This document shows positions 51,974-60,760 of a stretch of 64,000 bases of DNA, in pieces; within the stretch, counting starts at the first letter, position 1, and every line of letters begins with the position of its first letter. The position numbers were made by a program, and so were the translations under genes. The notes below the pieces were generated by a model. That model saw nothing but the letters and a program-made list of their open reading frames with translations. It searched no databases and had not been told where the DNA came from. The stretch is from Hydrogenophaga sp. Lineage in GTDB: Bacteria; Pseudomonadota; Gammaproteobacteria; Burkholderiales; Burkholderiaceae_C. The stretch is taken from contig NZ_JAUCZG010000004.1 of the NCBI RefSeq assembly GCF_030373225.1, positions 1 through 64,000 of the forward strand, written 5' to 3'.

Positions 51974-52836
51974 GGGGTCGGCAAGGAACCTGCCTCCAGC
52001 AGGCTCGGCTGCAGGGCTCTGCGCAACGCGGCCACGGTGTCGGGTAGCGGTCGATGATTCAGTTGATTTTTCTTGAGGAATGCATGCCAGAGCGCCTGGC
52101 GTGACGGATCGGTTCCAAACTCGTCCGTCAAGCCCAAGGGCAATGCAGCGGGAACCACCATGCCTCGCCGGTCAAACGTGGCTGCGATCGCCCGTGCCAA
52201 TGTCCTGGTGTTCAGGGTTTCGCGGTCCAGCAATATCGACAGGTCCAGGTAGTCTTTCAACCGGCTGTTGGTCATGCCAAGCAAGGCGATGGCATGAAGC
52301 TTTTCGGCGATGACGGTGTAGACCGGGTAAGTGCGCAGGCGCGGCGCAGGCAGATCGGTCAGCAGCACGGGGTAAACCGCGGCCACGGGTCCGGGCGTGA
52401 CTGCGTCGCCGAATCCGATGTCGATCTGCGTCTTGCAACGCGCTTTGGCCACGTCGGCCGTGATCAAGATCCGGGCTCCGGCATAACCCGCCTCTTTGCG
52501 AATGTCTTCGGCCGTGATCGACGCGGGATCGAAGTGAATGCCGTCGTCTGCTTCAACGCTCACGATGTCGCGGAATGTCTGAACCACGGACGCCAGATCG
52601 CTGGGCCCGAAACCCAGCAAGTCCGCATCGCGCGTGGCGCGGTGGGGCATGTCGTACCAGAGCGTGAACAGCAGCGCTCCTTTGAGCAAAAAGTCATCGG
52701 CGTGTGCCGACTGGCTCAGGCGATAAAGCATGCGTTCGAGCGCAAAACGGACCAACACCTGATTGAAATCCACACCTTGTGCCTTGGCGATATTGAGCAG
52801 GCGTGCCCGCACCGATGCTGCACGGTCCTTGCTCAT
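51967..52836 (-). CDS. AbiEii-type nucleotidyltransferase toxin, copy 1
   Basis: The 289-residue protein has the AbiEii/AbiGii fold. LLKGALLFTLWYDMPHRATR plus DADLL hold the GS/DxD-like nucleotide site, and KLHAIALLGMTNSRLKDYLD holds a later conserved Asp/Lys motif. Type IV toxins of this group halt growth, often as abortive phage defence. It overlaps its antitoxin gene by 4 bp and the 3' end of dnaE2 by 7 bp. The copy at 54659 is closely related. Confidence 0.88.
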   Translation of the reverse strand: MSKDRAASVRARLLNIAKAQGVDFNQVLVRFALERMLYRLSQSAHADDFLLKGALLFTLWYDMPHRATRDADLLGFGPSDLASVVQTFRDIVSVEADDGIHFDPASITAEDIRKEAGYAGARILITADVAKARCKTQIDIGFGDAVTPGPVAAVYPVLLTDLPAPRLRTYPVYTVIAEKLHAIALLGMTNSRLKDYLDLSILLDRETLNTRTLARAIAATFDRRGMVVPAALPLGLTDEFGTDPSRQALWHAFLKKNQLNHRPLPDTVAALRRALQPSLLEAGSLPTPQ

Positions 52837-53444
52837 TCAATGGCCTCCAGGTAGGGGCGCATCACATTGGCGACGCGGCAGATCTTTGCGTATCGCCAGA
52901 GATCGTCGGCCGAAACCTTCTTCTGCGCACGTGCGTCGCGCAGCGCTTCCAGTGCCACGTCGATACCGATTTTGTTGCGGTGTTTGAAGCAGTCAACCAC
53001 GGTCTTGGCCACGCCATAGACCCGCAGTGGAACTCCATCGTGTTTGAAGATTTCGACGCCTGCCGCGTAAGCGTCACCGGTGACCTGGACCATCTTGAGC
53101 GGTGGGTAGTCGATCTTCGGCACATGGCTGCCACGCGGCATGGCGATCCAGATCTGGTTCGGAAGCTGTGTGGTGACGCCATGAAACTGCAGCGCAGTGA
53201 GCAGGCAAAAAACAGCCTGTGGCACCTTGGTGGCAACAGTGATCAGGCTCTCGTTTTCAGAGAGGTCCTGGTCGGGCAGACGGTAGAGACCTCGATCAAC
53301 TTTCTCCAGCAGTCCGGCGGCTGTCATGCGCGCGAGCACCGCGCGAGACGCGCCGGTCGCCTCCAGATCGCTGGGGCGCAGCAAACCCTTGTGCGCGAGC
53401 AGATCCAGGATGCGCTGGGTGTGGGTTTCGTTCTGAGGAGACAT
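52833..53444 (-). CDS. AbiEi-type antitoxin, copy 1
   Basis: The 203-residue protein has an N-terminal winged helix (ILDLLAHKGLLRPSDLEATG) and the AbiEi core CLLTALQFHGVTTQLPNQIW plus VYGVAKTVVDCFKHRNKIG. It neutralises the AbiEii toxin and represses its own operon. The start ATG is at 53442-53444, 17 bp behind a 14-bp inverted repeat. It is homologous to the protein at 54063, and conserved residues align along the whole length. Confidence 0.9.
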   Translation of the reverse strand: MSPQNETHTQRILDLLAHKGLLRPSDLEATGASRAVLARMTAAGLLEKVDRGLYRLPDQDLSENESLITVATKVPQAVFCLLTALQFHGVTTQLPNQIWIAMPRGSHVPKIDYPPLKMVQVTGDAYAAGVEIFKHDGVPLRVYGVAKTVVDCFKHRNKIGIDVALEALRDARAQKKVSADDLWRYAKICRVANVMRPYLEAIE

Positions 53445-53452
53445 GCCATCGC

Positions 53453-53499
53453 AGTATGTTCCATTTATTCGTCGATTGCAAACATTCGACGAATAAATG
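53453..53499 (-). promoter_or_regulatory. Promoter and AbiEi operator, copy 1
   Basis: CATTTATTCGTCGA (53462-53475) and its exact reverse complement (53486-53499) flank a 10-bp centre. On the minus strand TTGCAA (53476-53481) and CATACT (53453-53458) are 17 bp apart, so one arm lies between -35 and -10. A start near 53446 would give an almost leaderless message. Autoregulation through such repeats is known for AbiEi. Confidence 0.75.
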
Positions 53500-53514
53500 A
53501 ATCACCTGCTTCCC

Positions 53515-53997
53515 TCAGGAGCCCAACAGCGTGCCGGTGATCAACCTCCAGTGCGCCTCGCTCACCGGCGTGATCGACAAGCGGCTGCCGCGCTGCAGCA
53601 GCGTCATGTCGGCCAGGGCCGGGTTCGCCCGAAGTTCGGGCAGGCCGAGCAGCCGCGTCTTGCGCAGCGCCTTCACATCGAGCAGCAGCCAGCGCGGTGC
53701 ATCAGGTTTGGACTTGGCGTCGAAGTAGGGCGACTGCGGGTCGAACTGCGTGGGGTCGGACCGGGTGGTGGACGCGACCTGTGCGATGCCGGCGATGCCG
53801 GGCTGCGGACAACTCGAGTGGTAGAACAGCACGCCGTCGCCGATGCGCATGGTGTCGCGCATGAAGTTGCGCGCCTGGTAATTGCGCACGCCGGTCCAGG
53901 GCACGGTGGCGCCGGGTGCGGCGAGTGCGTCGTCGATCGAGCACTCGTCGGGCTCGGATTTCATCAACCAGTATCGGGCTGCAGCGGGTGAGGTCAT
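53515..53997 (-). CDS. EVE-domain protein (possible modified-base reader)
   Basis: The 160-residue protein starts YWLMKSEPDECSIDDALAAP and has WTGVRNYQARNFMRDTMRIG and GVLFYHSSCPQPGIAGIAQV, the hallmark EVE (PUA-like) blocks. EVE domains are reported to bind modified bases in DNA or RNA and occur in restriction and tRNA-related systems. It sits between the two AbiE pairs, on the strand of copy 1 but with its own start. Confidence 0.9.
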   Translation of the reverse strand: MTSPAAARYWLMKSEPDECSIDDALAAPGATVPWTGVRNYQARNFMRDTMRIGDGVLFYHSSCPQPGIAGIAQVASTTRSDPTQFDPQSPYFDAKSKPDAPRWLLLDVKALRKTRLLGLPELRANPALADMTLLQRGSRLSITPVSEAHWRLITGTLLGS

Positions 53998-54010
53998 CGC
54001 GCTATTTTGC

Positions 54011-54057
54011 GGAGTTTTTTCATGACTTGTTGATAAGTCATGAGTTATTTAAACTCC
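54011..54057 (+). promoter_or_regulatory. Nested inverted repeats upstream of AbiEi copy 2
   Basis: An inner pair TCATGACTT (54020-54028) / AAGTCATGA (54035-54043) with a 6-bp centre lies within an outer pair GGAGTTT (54011-54017) / AAACTCC (54051-54057). A TAAACT at 54050-54055 could be the -10, 17 bp after TTGTTG. The sequence is unlike the copy-1 operator. Confidence 0.65.
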
Positions 54058-54062
54058 CTGGC

Positions 54063-54662
54063 ATGAACCAATCTGAAAGCATCCTGGACCTTGCCCGGCG
54101 CCAGCGCCTGCTGCGCGCGGCCGACGTGCGCGAGCAGGGTTGGTCGCCTCAGTTGCTGATACGTCTGCATGCAATGGGGCAACTGGAGCGTGTGGCCCGT
54201 GGAATCTACAGCCTTCCCGATGCGGATTTCACCGAGTACAAGGGGCTGGCAGAAGTGTGTCAGCGCGTGCCCAAGGCGGTGATCTGCCTGCTGTCCGCCT
54301 TGCAGTTCCACGGCATCGGCACCCAACTGCCTCACGAGGTCTGGATCGCGCTGCCCGAGGGCGCGCAAACCCCGGCGGGGGATTACCCGCCACTGCGCGT
54401 CTCGCGTCTGCGCGGGGACGCCTATGCCTCAGGGGTAGTCACTGTGATGGAGCGGGGTTCACCGATCCGCGTTTACAGCGCCGCCAAGACAGTCACCGAC
54501 TGCTTCAAGTTCCGCAACAAGATCGGACTGGATGTGGCGCTTGAAGCGCTCAAGGACGCATGGCGGTCCCGCAAGGTCACCATGGACGACGTCGCGCACT
54601 TCGCGCGCATCAACCGGGTGGAACAGGTGATGCGGCCTTATCTCGAGGCGGTGGTGGCATGA
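54063..54662 (+). CDS. AbiEi-type antitoxin, copy 2
   Basis: The 199-residue homologue of the 52833 gene has the same order: winged helix (ILDLARRQRLLRAADVREQG), CLLSALQFHGIGTQLPHEVW, then VYSAAKTVTDCFKFRNKIGL and the end VEQVMRPYLEAVVA. The ATG is 54063. It overlaps the toxin start (ATGA at 54659). The differing operator and many substitutions suggest the copies no longer cross-regulate, which is inference. Confidence 0.9.
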   Translation: MNQSESILDLARRQRLLRAADVREQGWSPQLLIRLHAMGQLERVARGIYSLPDADFTEYKGLAEVCQRVPKAVICLLSALQFHGIGTQLPHEVWIALPEGAQTPAGDYPPLRVSRLRGDAYASGVVTVMERGSPIRVYSAAKTVTDCFKFRNKIGLDVALEALKDAWRSRKVTMDDVAHFARINRVEQVMRPYLEAVVA

Positions 54663-55561
54663 AGAAGGACCTGTCGGCATCGGTGCTGGCGCGCTTGTTG
54701 AACTTGTCGAAGCAACGCGGTGAGGACCACAGCCTGCTGCTCAACCGGTTTGCGCTGGAGCGGTTGTTGTACAGGGTCGGAATCTCAAGGCACTCACAGC
54801 AGTTTTTACTGAAGGGCGCATTGCTGTTCGCACTTTGGTACGACGACCCCCATCGGCCCACCCGAGATGCCGATCTGCTGGGCTTTGGTCCGGACGACGA
54901 CGCGAGTCTGGTGGCGACGTTTCGTGAACTGGCCAACATGGCGTTGGACGACGGCATCGTGTTCGATGCCGCATCGGTGCGCGCCAGCAGCATCCGCGAG
55001 GACAACACCTACGGCGGCACGCGGATTCACCTGACCGCCCACATCGGTCCTGCTCGCTGCGTGTTGCAGATCGACATAGGTTTCGGCGATGCAGTGACGC
55101 CCCCAGCAAGAACAGTGGTGTTTCCCGCCTTGTTGCCGGATTTCGAAGCGCCGCAGCTTCGTGCGTATCCGGTCTACACGGTGATCGCAGAGAAGTACCA
55201 CGCCATGGTGGTGCTTGACCTGGCGAACAGCCGCATGAAGGATTTCTACGACCTCATGGTCATCGCGCAGCGCACCCGGCTGGACGGCGCAACGCTGGCC
55301 GCCGCCGTGGCTGCCACCTTTGCCCGGCGAGCCACTGCGTTGCCAAGCGAGCCGCCGTTGGCTTTGACTGCCCGATTCAGCGAAGACGCTGCCAAAGTGC
55401 GGCAATGGCAGGCTTTCTTGGGCAAGAACCGCCGGGAGGCGGGTTCGCTGGTGCTTACCGTGGAGCTGTTGTACAGGCTGCTGTGGCCGGCCACACAGGT
55501 CGCTGCCGAGCGAAGTTCTGCGAACGCCAGCTGGAGCCCCGAGGCCGGCAACTGGGCTTGA
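54659..55561 (+). CDS. AbiEii-type nucleotidyltransferase toxin, copy 2
   Basis: The 300-residue paralogue of the 51967 gene starts MKKDLSASVLARLLNLSKQR and shares LLKGALLFALWYDDPHRPTR plus DADLLGFG. It also has QIDIGFGDAVTP and RAYPVYTVIAEKYHAM with copy 1. Convergent with the chemotaxis gene after 21 bp. The tail is longer than copy 1 by about 12 residues. Confidence 0.88.
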   Translation: MKKDLSASVLARLLNLSKQRGEDHSLLLNRFALERLLYRVGISRHSQQFLLKGALLFALWYDDPHRPTRDADLLGFGPDDDASLVATFRELANMALDDGIVFDAASVRASSIREDNTYGGTRIHLTAHIGPARCVLQIDIGFGDAVTPPARTVVFPALLPDFEAPQLRAYPVYTVIAEKYHAMVVLDLANSRMKDFYDLMVIAQRTRLDGATLAAAVAATFARRATALPSEPPLALTARFSEDAAKVRQWQAFLGKNRREAGSLVLTVELLYRLLWPATQVAAERSSANASWSPEAGNWA

Positions 55562-55582
55562 TGCCCCAAGGTCAGCGAGTCG

Positions 55583-57355
55583 TTAGAACGATTCCCAATC
55601 GTCCGAAGCCCCGGCCCGCTCGGCCACCTTGGCCACCGGCTGTGGTGCCGGCCTGGCCAGCGCCGGCTTCTTCGGGGCCACCGGCACCGGCCTGGCATTG
55701 GCGACGACCGGCTTCTTTGCCGCCGGCATGCTGCGCACGGCGCCGCTGCCGGGCTTGTGCAGGTCGGCCGACCGGACCTGCGCGATCGTGCTCTGCGACG
55801 TGCTGTGTGCATCCACCCGGAACACGCGCACCACCTCGGCCAGCCGGTCGGCCTGGTCGTTCATGCTCGATGCGGCGGCGGCACTTTCTTCGACCAGGGC
55901 TGCGTTCTGCTGGGTCAGCTGGTCCAGGTTGGCCACGGCCGAGTTGATCTGGTTCACGCCGTCGGCCTGTTCGCCCGAGGCGCTGGCGATCTCGCCGATC
56001 ATGTCGCGCACGCGCACCACGTTGGCCACGATCTCGCCCATGGTCGTGCCGGCCTGGTTCACCAGCTCGGTGCCGGCGGTCACCTTGTCCACGCTGGTGC
56101 CGATCAGCACCTTGATCTCTTTGGCGGCCTGCGCGCTGCGCTGGGCCAGGTTGCGCACCTCGCCGGCCACCACGGCGAAACCGCGGCCCTGCTCGCCGGC
56201 GCGGGCCGCTTCCACCGCCGCGTTGAGCGCCAGGATGTTGGTCTGGAAGGCGATGCCGTCGATGACGCCGATGATGTCGCTGATCTTGCGTGAGGACTGG
56301 TTGATCTCTTCCATGGTAGTGATCACCTGTTGCACCACGTCGCCACCCTTTTGTGCGCTTTGCCCGGCCACGTCGGCGAGCTGGTTGGCCACGCGGGCCG
56401 AGTCGGCCGACTGGCGGATCGCGCCCGACATCTGCTCCATGCTGGCGGCGGTCTGCTGCAGGTTGGAGGCGGTTTGCTCGGTGCGGGCCGAGAGGTCGTT
56501 GTTGCCGGCGGCGATTTCCTTCGCAGCCACGGTGATGTTGTCGGTGCCGCGCTTGACATCGGCCACCACGTTGACCAGGCGGTCGCGCATGCCGAGCAGT
56601 GCCGCCGACATGGCGCCGAACTCGTCCTTGCGGTCGTTGCGGATCTGCGCGGTGAGGTCGCCGCTGGCGATCTGTTCGGCGAAGGCCATGGCTTCGCGCA
56701 GCGGATTGCGGATGTTGCGGATCAGGAAGAAGGCGCCGGCGACGATGGCGGCGATCAGCGCGCCGACCTGGAACGTGGCAATGGTCAGGCTGGTCGCGCG
56801 CTGCTCGCTGAAGCTGGCCTGGGCCTGCTGACGGATCTCCGCCTGCAGGCGGGCGAACTCGCGCAGGGCGGCGAGGTAGGGCGGCACGGTCTGGTTGAAG
56901 CGGGTCGAAATCTCCAGCGCGGCGCCAGCGGCATCGCCGGCCTGTTTCAGTTCGTTGGCCTTGCCCAGCGAGTCCAGCACGTTCTTGCGCAACTCGGCGA
57001 TCTTCGCCATCTGGGCCTGTTCCTGCCCGTTCATGTCCATGGTCTGCAGTTCCTTCTGCAGGGCAGAAATGGCCGCCACGCCGGCCGGGATCAGGTCCTT
57101 GTACATCTCGGCCACGACCGGGTCCGAGCTGGCGATCGAGGCCTGCACGCGCGTGACGTTGGTCTCGGTGAGACCCGCCCATTCGGTGGCGATGGTGGTC
57201 TTGTGGGCGAGGGCCGAGAGCACCTTTTCGGATTCCTGGTTGAGCATGGCCGACCGCGCCCCTGCGGTGGCAACGACGACAAACAGGGCCACGATGATGG
57301 CGATGACACCGGCCCACAGGCGGGCGCCCACGGAGAGCTTGCGAAAGAGGTTCAT
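55583..57355 (-). CDS. Methyl-accepting chemotaxis protein
   Basis: The 590-residue receptor has a first helix at about 12-33, a periplasmic helical ligand domain to about 190 (4HB type), a second helix and a HAMP domain ([20 protein letters not shown]). The long signalling coiled coil follows, with hairpin [20 protein letters not shown]. After an Ala/Pro-rich linker it ends DWESF, like the CheR/CheB-docking pentapeptide. The ligand is unknown. It lies 62 bp after cheW. Confidence 0.93.
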   Translation of the reverse strand: MNLFRKLSVGARLWAGVIAIIVALFVVVATAGARSAMLNQESEKVLSALAHKTTIATEWAGLTETNVTRVQASIASSDPVVAEMYKDLIPAGVAAISALQKELQTMDMNGQEQAQMAKIAELRKNVLDSLGKANELKQAGDAAGAALEISTRFNQTVPPYLAALREFARLQAEIRQQAQASFSEQRATSLTIATFQVGALIAAIVAGAFFLIRNIRNPLREAMAFAEQIASGDLTAQIRNDRKDEFGAMSAALLGMRDRLVNVVADVKRGTDNITVAAKEIAAGNNDLSARTEQTASNLQQTAASMEQMSGAIRQSADSARVANQLADVAGQSAQKGGDVVQQVITTMEEINQSSRKISDIIGVIDGIAFQTNILALNAAVEAARAGEQGRGFAVVAGEVRNLAQRSAQAAKEIKVLIGTSVDKVTAGTELVNQAGTTMGEIVANVVRVRDMIGEIASASGEQADGVNQINSAVANLDQLTQQNAALVEESAAAASSMNDQADRLAEVVRVFRVDAHSTSQSTIAQVRSADLHKPGSGAVRSMPAAKKPVVANARPVPVAPKKPALARPAPQPVAKVAERAGASDDWESF

Positions 57356-57417
57356 GGGATTCCAGCAGACGAAGGAGAGCGGGCCGCGGCCGGTCGGATC
57401 CGGTGCGGCACGAGGAC

Positions 57418-57954
57418 TTATTGAACGGGCGTGGGGTGGGTCACCAGGCCCATGTCGGCGCTGCCGATGAGGGCTTCGATGTTGGCCAGGATGAGCATGC
57501 GCTCGCCCACGCTGGCGATGCCGGTGATGAAGCCGGCGTCCAGCGTGGTGCTGATCTGCGGCGCCGCCTTGATGTGGTCCTGCCCGAGGCGGATCACGTC
57601 GCTCACCGAATCGACCACCAGCCCCACGACGCGGTCGTGCACGCTGAGCACGATCACCACGGTGAGCGCGTTGTAGTCGACCTTCTCACAGCCCAGCTTG
57701 ATGCGCATGTCCACGATCGGCACGATCACGCCACGCAGGTTGACCACGCCCTTGATGAAGCCGGGAGCGTTGGCGATGCGGGTGGGTTCTTCGTACGAGC
57801 GGATCTCCTGCACGCTCAGGATGTCGATCCCGTATTCCTCCGCCCCCAGGCGAAAGCTCAGGAACTCGCCGGCGCGGGCCGACGACGGCGACTGGCCGCG
57901 GGCCAGGATGTGGGAAGACGAGACGCTGACGGTGGGGGTGGGGATGGTGTCCAT
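57418..57954 (-). CDS. cheW: CheW-like coupling protein
   Basis: The 178-residue protein has a 28-residue disordered start and one CheW domain ([20 protein letters not shown], then [18 protein letters not shown]). It links receptors to CheA. It heads a CheW-MCP pair; no CheA gene is in the window. Confidence 0.92.
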   Translation of the reverse strand: MDTIPTPTVSVSSSHILARGQSPSSARAGEFLSFRLGAEEYGIDILSVQEIRSYEEPTRIANAPGFIKGVVNLRGVIVPIVDMRIKLGCEKVDYNALTVVIVLSVHDRVVGLVVDSVSDVIRLGQDHIKAAPQISTTLDAGFITGIASVGERMLILANIEALIGSADMGLVTHPTPVQ

Positions 57955-58067
57955 GGGTCCGCAATGTGGGGTTGATGCCTCGGTATCGGCACCTGCCCGG
58001 GCTTCTTGAGCGGGCTTTGCCCTTGCGCGTGGGGCGGCCCGGGCGCGCCTTCACTAAGATCGGGCCC

Positions 58068-59084
58068 ATGCCGACCTTGCTGGACCCGACCACCTCTGCC
58101 CGACGAGTCTTCGTGCTGGGCGCCACCGGCACCATCGGCCAGGCCACCGTGCGCGCGCTGGTGGCGCGCGGGCACGAGGTGGTGTGCCTGGTGCGCCCGC
58201 GCGCGGGTGCCGGGGGAGGTCTGCAGGTGGACGACACGGCCCGCCTGTTGCCGGGCGCCAGCGTGCGCGTGGGCGAGGTGCAGGACCCGGTGTCGCTGCA
58301 GCGGGATGGTTTTCGCGGCGAGCGCTTCGACGCGCTGGTGTCCTGCATGGCTTCGCGCACCGGCGTTCCCCGGGACGCCTGGGCCATCGACCACCAGGCC
58401 CACGTGCACGCGCTGGACGCCGCGCGCCGGGCCGGCGTGACGCAGATGGTGCTGCTGTCGGCCATCTGTGTGCAGAAACCCTTGCTGGCGTTTCAACAGG
58501 CCAAGCTGGCGTTCGAGCAGGTGCTGATCGATTCGGGTCTGACGTATTCCATCGTGCGGCCCACGGCGTTCTTCAAATCGCTCTCGGGGCAGATCCGGCG
58601 GGTTCAGCAGGGCAAACCCTTTCTGCTGTTCGGAGACGGTCGTGCCACGGCCTGCAAGCCGATCAGCGACGACGACCTCGGCGCTTTCCTGGCCGACTGC
58701 CTGACCGATGCCAACCGCCACCACCGGGTGCTGCCCATTGGCGGCCCGGGCGAGGCCATCACGCCGCGGCAGCAGGGCGAACACCTGTTCGCGCTGCTCG
58801 GGCGGGCGCCGCGTTTCAAGAGCGTGCCGCTGGGCTTGCTCGACGCGATCATCGCGGTGCTGGGTGCGGCCGGGCGGGTGGTGCCCGCGCTCGCCGACAA
58901 GGCCGAGCTCGCGCGCATCGGGCGCTACTACGCCACCGAGTCCATGCTGGTGCTCGACCCCGTGAGCGGCCGCTACGACGCTGCGGCCACCCCGTCCACC
59001 GGCAGCCAGACGCTGTTCGACTTTTATGCCCAGGTGCTGGGCGGCGCAGCCGCGCCCGAGCGGGGCGACCACGCGGTGTTCTGA
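58068..59084 (+). CDS. bciA: Divinyl (proto)chlorophyllide 8-vinyl reductase BciA
   Basis: The 338-residue NADPH enzyme of the atypical SDR/NmrA class has GATGTIG at residues 18-24. The blocks AFQQAKLAFEQVLIDSGLTY and SIVRPTAFFKSLSGQI, and KPFLLFGDGRATACKPISDD, are typical of BciA. It reduces the 8-vinyl group to ethyl in (bacterio)chlorophyll synthesis. It lies about 33 kb from the bch cluster. The start ATG is 58068; the frame is open upstream. Confidence 0.9.
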   Translation: MPTLLDPTTSARRVFVLGATGTIGQATVRALVARGHEVVCLVRPRAGAGGGLQVDDTARLLPGASVRVGEVQDPVSLQRDGFRGERFDALVSCMASRTGVPRDAWAIDHQAHVHALDAARRAGVTQMVLLSAICVQKPLLAFQQAKLAFEQVLIDSGLTYSIVRPTAFFKSLSGQIRRVQQGKPFLLFGDGRATACKPISDDDLGAFLADCLTDANRHHRVLPIGGPGEAITPRQQGEHLFALLGRAPRFKSVPLGLLDAIIAVLGAAGRVVPALADKAELARIGRYYATESMLVLDPVSGRYDAAATPSTGSQTLFDFYAQVLGGAAAPERGDHAVF

Positions 59085-59093
59085 ACGCCAGCA

Positions 59094-59126
59094 AACCCCG
59101 GAGCCGACAGGCAGCCCCGGGGTTTC
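59094..59126. terminator. Bidirectional terminator hairpin
   Basis: AAACCCCGG (59094-59102) and CCGGGGTTT (59118-59126) form a perfect 9-bp stem with a 15-base loop between convergent bciA and the DUF4148 gene. The A/T ends serve both directions. Confidence 0.75.
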
Positions 59127-59141
59127 AGGAGCCGCGACCGG

Positions 59142-59555
59142 TCAGTTGGACTGCGTCGAGCGGTTCATCCGGCCCATGCCCACGGTGGTGTCGGTGTTGC
59201 CCGTGGCCTGCATGCCGTTCATGGGATGGAGCCCGGGGTTCAGGTCGCGGAAGGTGGCGCCGGTCTGGCCGTCGGCCACCAGCGTGCCGTCGCGTTGTGC
59301 CTGCGCCAGCTCGGCGCGAACCTGGTCGCGCGAGATGGAAGACATGGCCGCGGGCTGTGCGTACCGGCCGGGGAACAGTTGACGGAAGCTGAGGCCGGTC
59401 TGGCCATCGGCGATCAGGCTGCCGTCGCGCTGGGCCTGGGCCAGCTCGGCGCGAACCTGGTCGCGCGTCCTGGGGGTCATGTCGGCGGCGAACACCGAGC
59501 CGGCGCAGAGCGTGGTGAGGGTGAGGGCGATGACGGAGTGGCGAAGGTTTTTCAT
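59142..59555 (-). CDS. Exported DUF4148 protein with duplicated motif
   Basis: The 137-residue precursor has a Sec signal (VIALTLTTLCAGSVFAAD). The mature part has a twofold repeat: DQVRAELAQAQRDGSLIADG and DQVRAELAQAQRDGTLVADG, each followed by QTG and a short FR segment. DUF4148 proteins are common, often multicopy, in Burkholderiales; function unknown. Confidence 0.85.
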   Translation of the reverse strand: MKNLRHSVIALTLTTLCAGSVFAADMTPRTRDQVRAELAQAQRDGSLIADGQTGLSFRQLFPGRYAQPAAMSSISRDQVRAELAQAQRDGTLVADGQTGATFRDLNPGLHPMNGMQATGNTDTTVGMGRMNRSTQSN

Positions 59556-59757
59556 GGGGGATCCTTGAAGAGGTTGTAAGAAGCCAGAGAGCCTGGCGTT
59601 GCGAGCGGGACACCCTGAATACGGGCCAGGAGCCCGACTGGATTCAAGCTGCGCTCAAAAAAGAGCCGCGGCCGGCCCTCGGCCTGCGTCCAACCGCCGT
59701 GCGACCCGGGGCCTGCAGGCGACAGGCCGCGGCCCGGGGCTCGCCGACAATCCGTGC

Positions 59758-60636
59758 ATGGCCATCCCGATCCACTCCGACACCGTTCTCACCCCGCCCC
59801 TGCCTTCGGCCACCGTGATGGTGGTGCGCGACGGACCCGCCGGGCTGGAAGTTCTGCTGGTGCGCCGACACGGCAACTCGGGCGTGCTGGGTGGGGTGCA
59901 CGTGTTTCCGGGCGGCAAGCTCGATGCCGGCGACCGCCTGGTCGAAGCGGCCTGGCTGGACCGCTCGGCGCCGGACTGCGCGCTGGCGCTGAACGAACCC
60001 GGTATCGATGCCGACACCGCGCTCGGCCTGCATGTGGCGGCCCTGCGCGAAACCTTCGAAGAAAGCGGCCTGCTGCTCGGGCAGTTGCACCAGGCCGACC
60101 TGGCCGTTCGCGTGCGCGAACTCACCGCTGGCGGCACCGCCTTCGCCGCCGCCTTGCAGCAGCTCGGTTGTGTGGTGTCCACCGACAGCGTGCGGCCCTG
60201 GTCGCGCTGGGTCACACCGCGGGTGCCCTCGGTGACCAACAAGCGTTTCGACACGCGATTCTTCGTGGCGCTGGCACCCGCCGGCCAGCTGGCCGAGCAC
60301 TGCGTCTTTGAAGCCACCGAAGCGGTGTGGATGGCGCCGCGCCTGGGGCTGGAACGCTACTGGGCGGGCGAGATCGATCTCGCACCGCCACAGATCATGA
60401 GCCTGTGCCAGCTGGCGCGCCTGCAGAGTGCCGCAGAGGTGATGGCCACGGCCGCCAGCCGGGCACCCGCGCTGATCGAGCCCGAACCGTTCGACCTGGA
60501 CGGTGTGCGCGTGATCTGTTACCCGGGCGATCCGGCGCACAGCGTGGCGCAGCGGGTGTGGCCCGGGCCCACGCGCCTGAGCTACCGCAACCAGCGTTTC
60601 GAGGCCGAGGGTGGTCTGGCGGCCTTGCTGACCTGA
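59758..60636 (+). CDS. Nudix hydrolase (NUDT19-like)
   Basis: The 292-residue protein has GVHVFPGGKLDAGD and AALRETFEESGLLLG, a Nudix box with a long insert between its halves as in NUDT19-type CoA diphosphatases. LEVLLVRRHGNSGVLGG and NKRFDTRFFVA also fit. It cleaves X-linked nucleoside diphosphates, perhaps CoA. The ATG is 59758. Confidence 0.87.
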   Translation: MAIPIHSDTVLTPPLPSATVMVVRDGPAGLEVLLVRRHGNSGVLGGVHVFPGGKLDAGDRLVEAAWLDRSAPDCALALNEPGIDADTALGLHVAALRETFEESGLLLGQLHQADLAVRVRELTAGGTAFAAALQQLGCVVSTDSVRPWSRWVTPRVPSVTNKRFDTRFFVALAPAGQLAEHCVFEATEAVWMAPRLGLERYWAGEIDLAPPQIMSLCQLARLQSAAEVMATAASRAPALIEPEPFDLDGVRVICYPGDPAHSVAQRVWPGPTRLSYRNQRFEAEGGLAALLT

Positions 60637-60760
60637 CGCGGCGCGCTCCGCGCCCGCTTGCCCCTGCTGCCTGTGGGGCATTCGGTTTGTTGAATCCATC
60701 ACGCCGCGTGGCACGTACTGGGTAGGCAGATGACTGCAAACACCACCCAGGAGCACCCCC

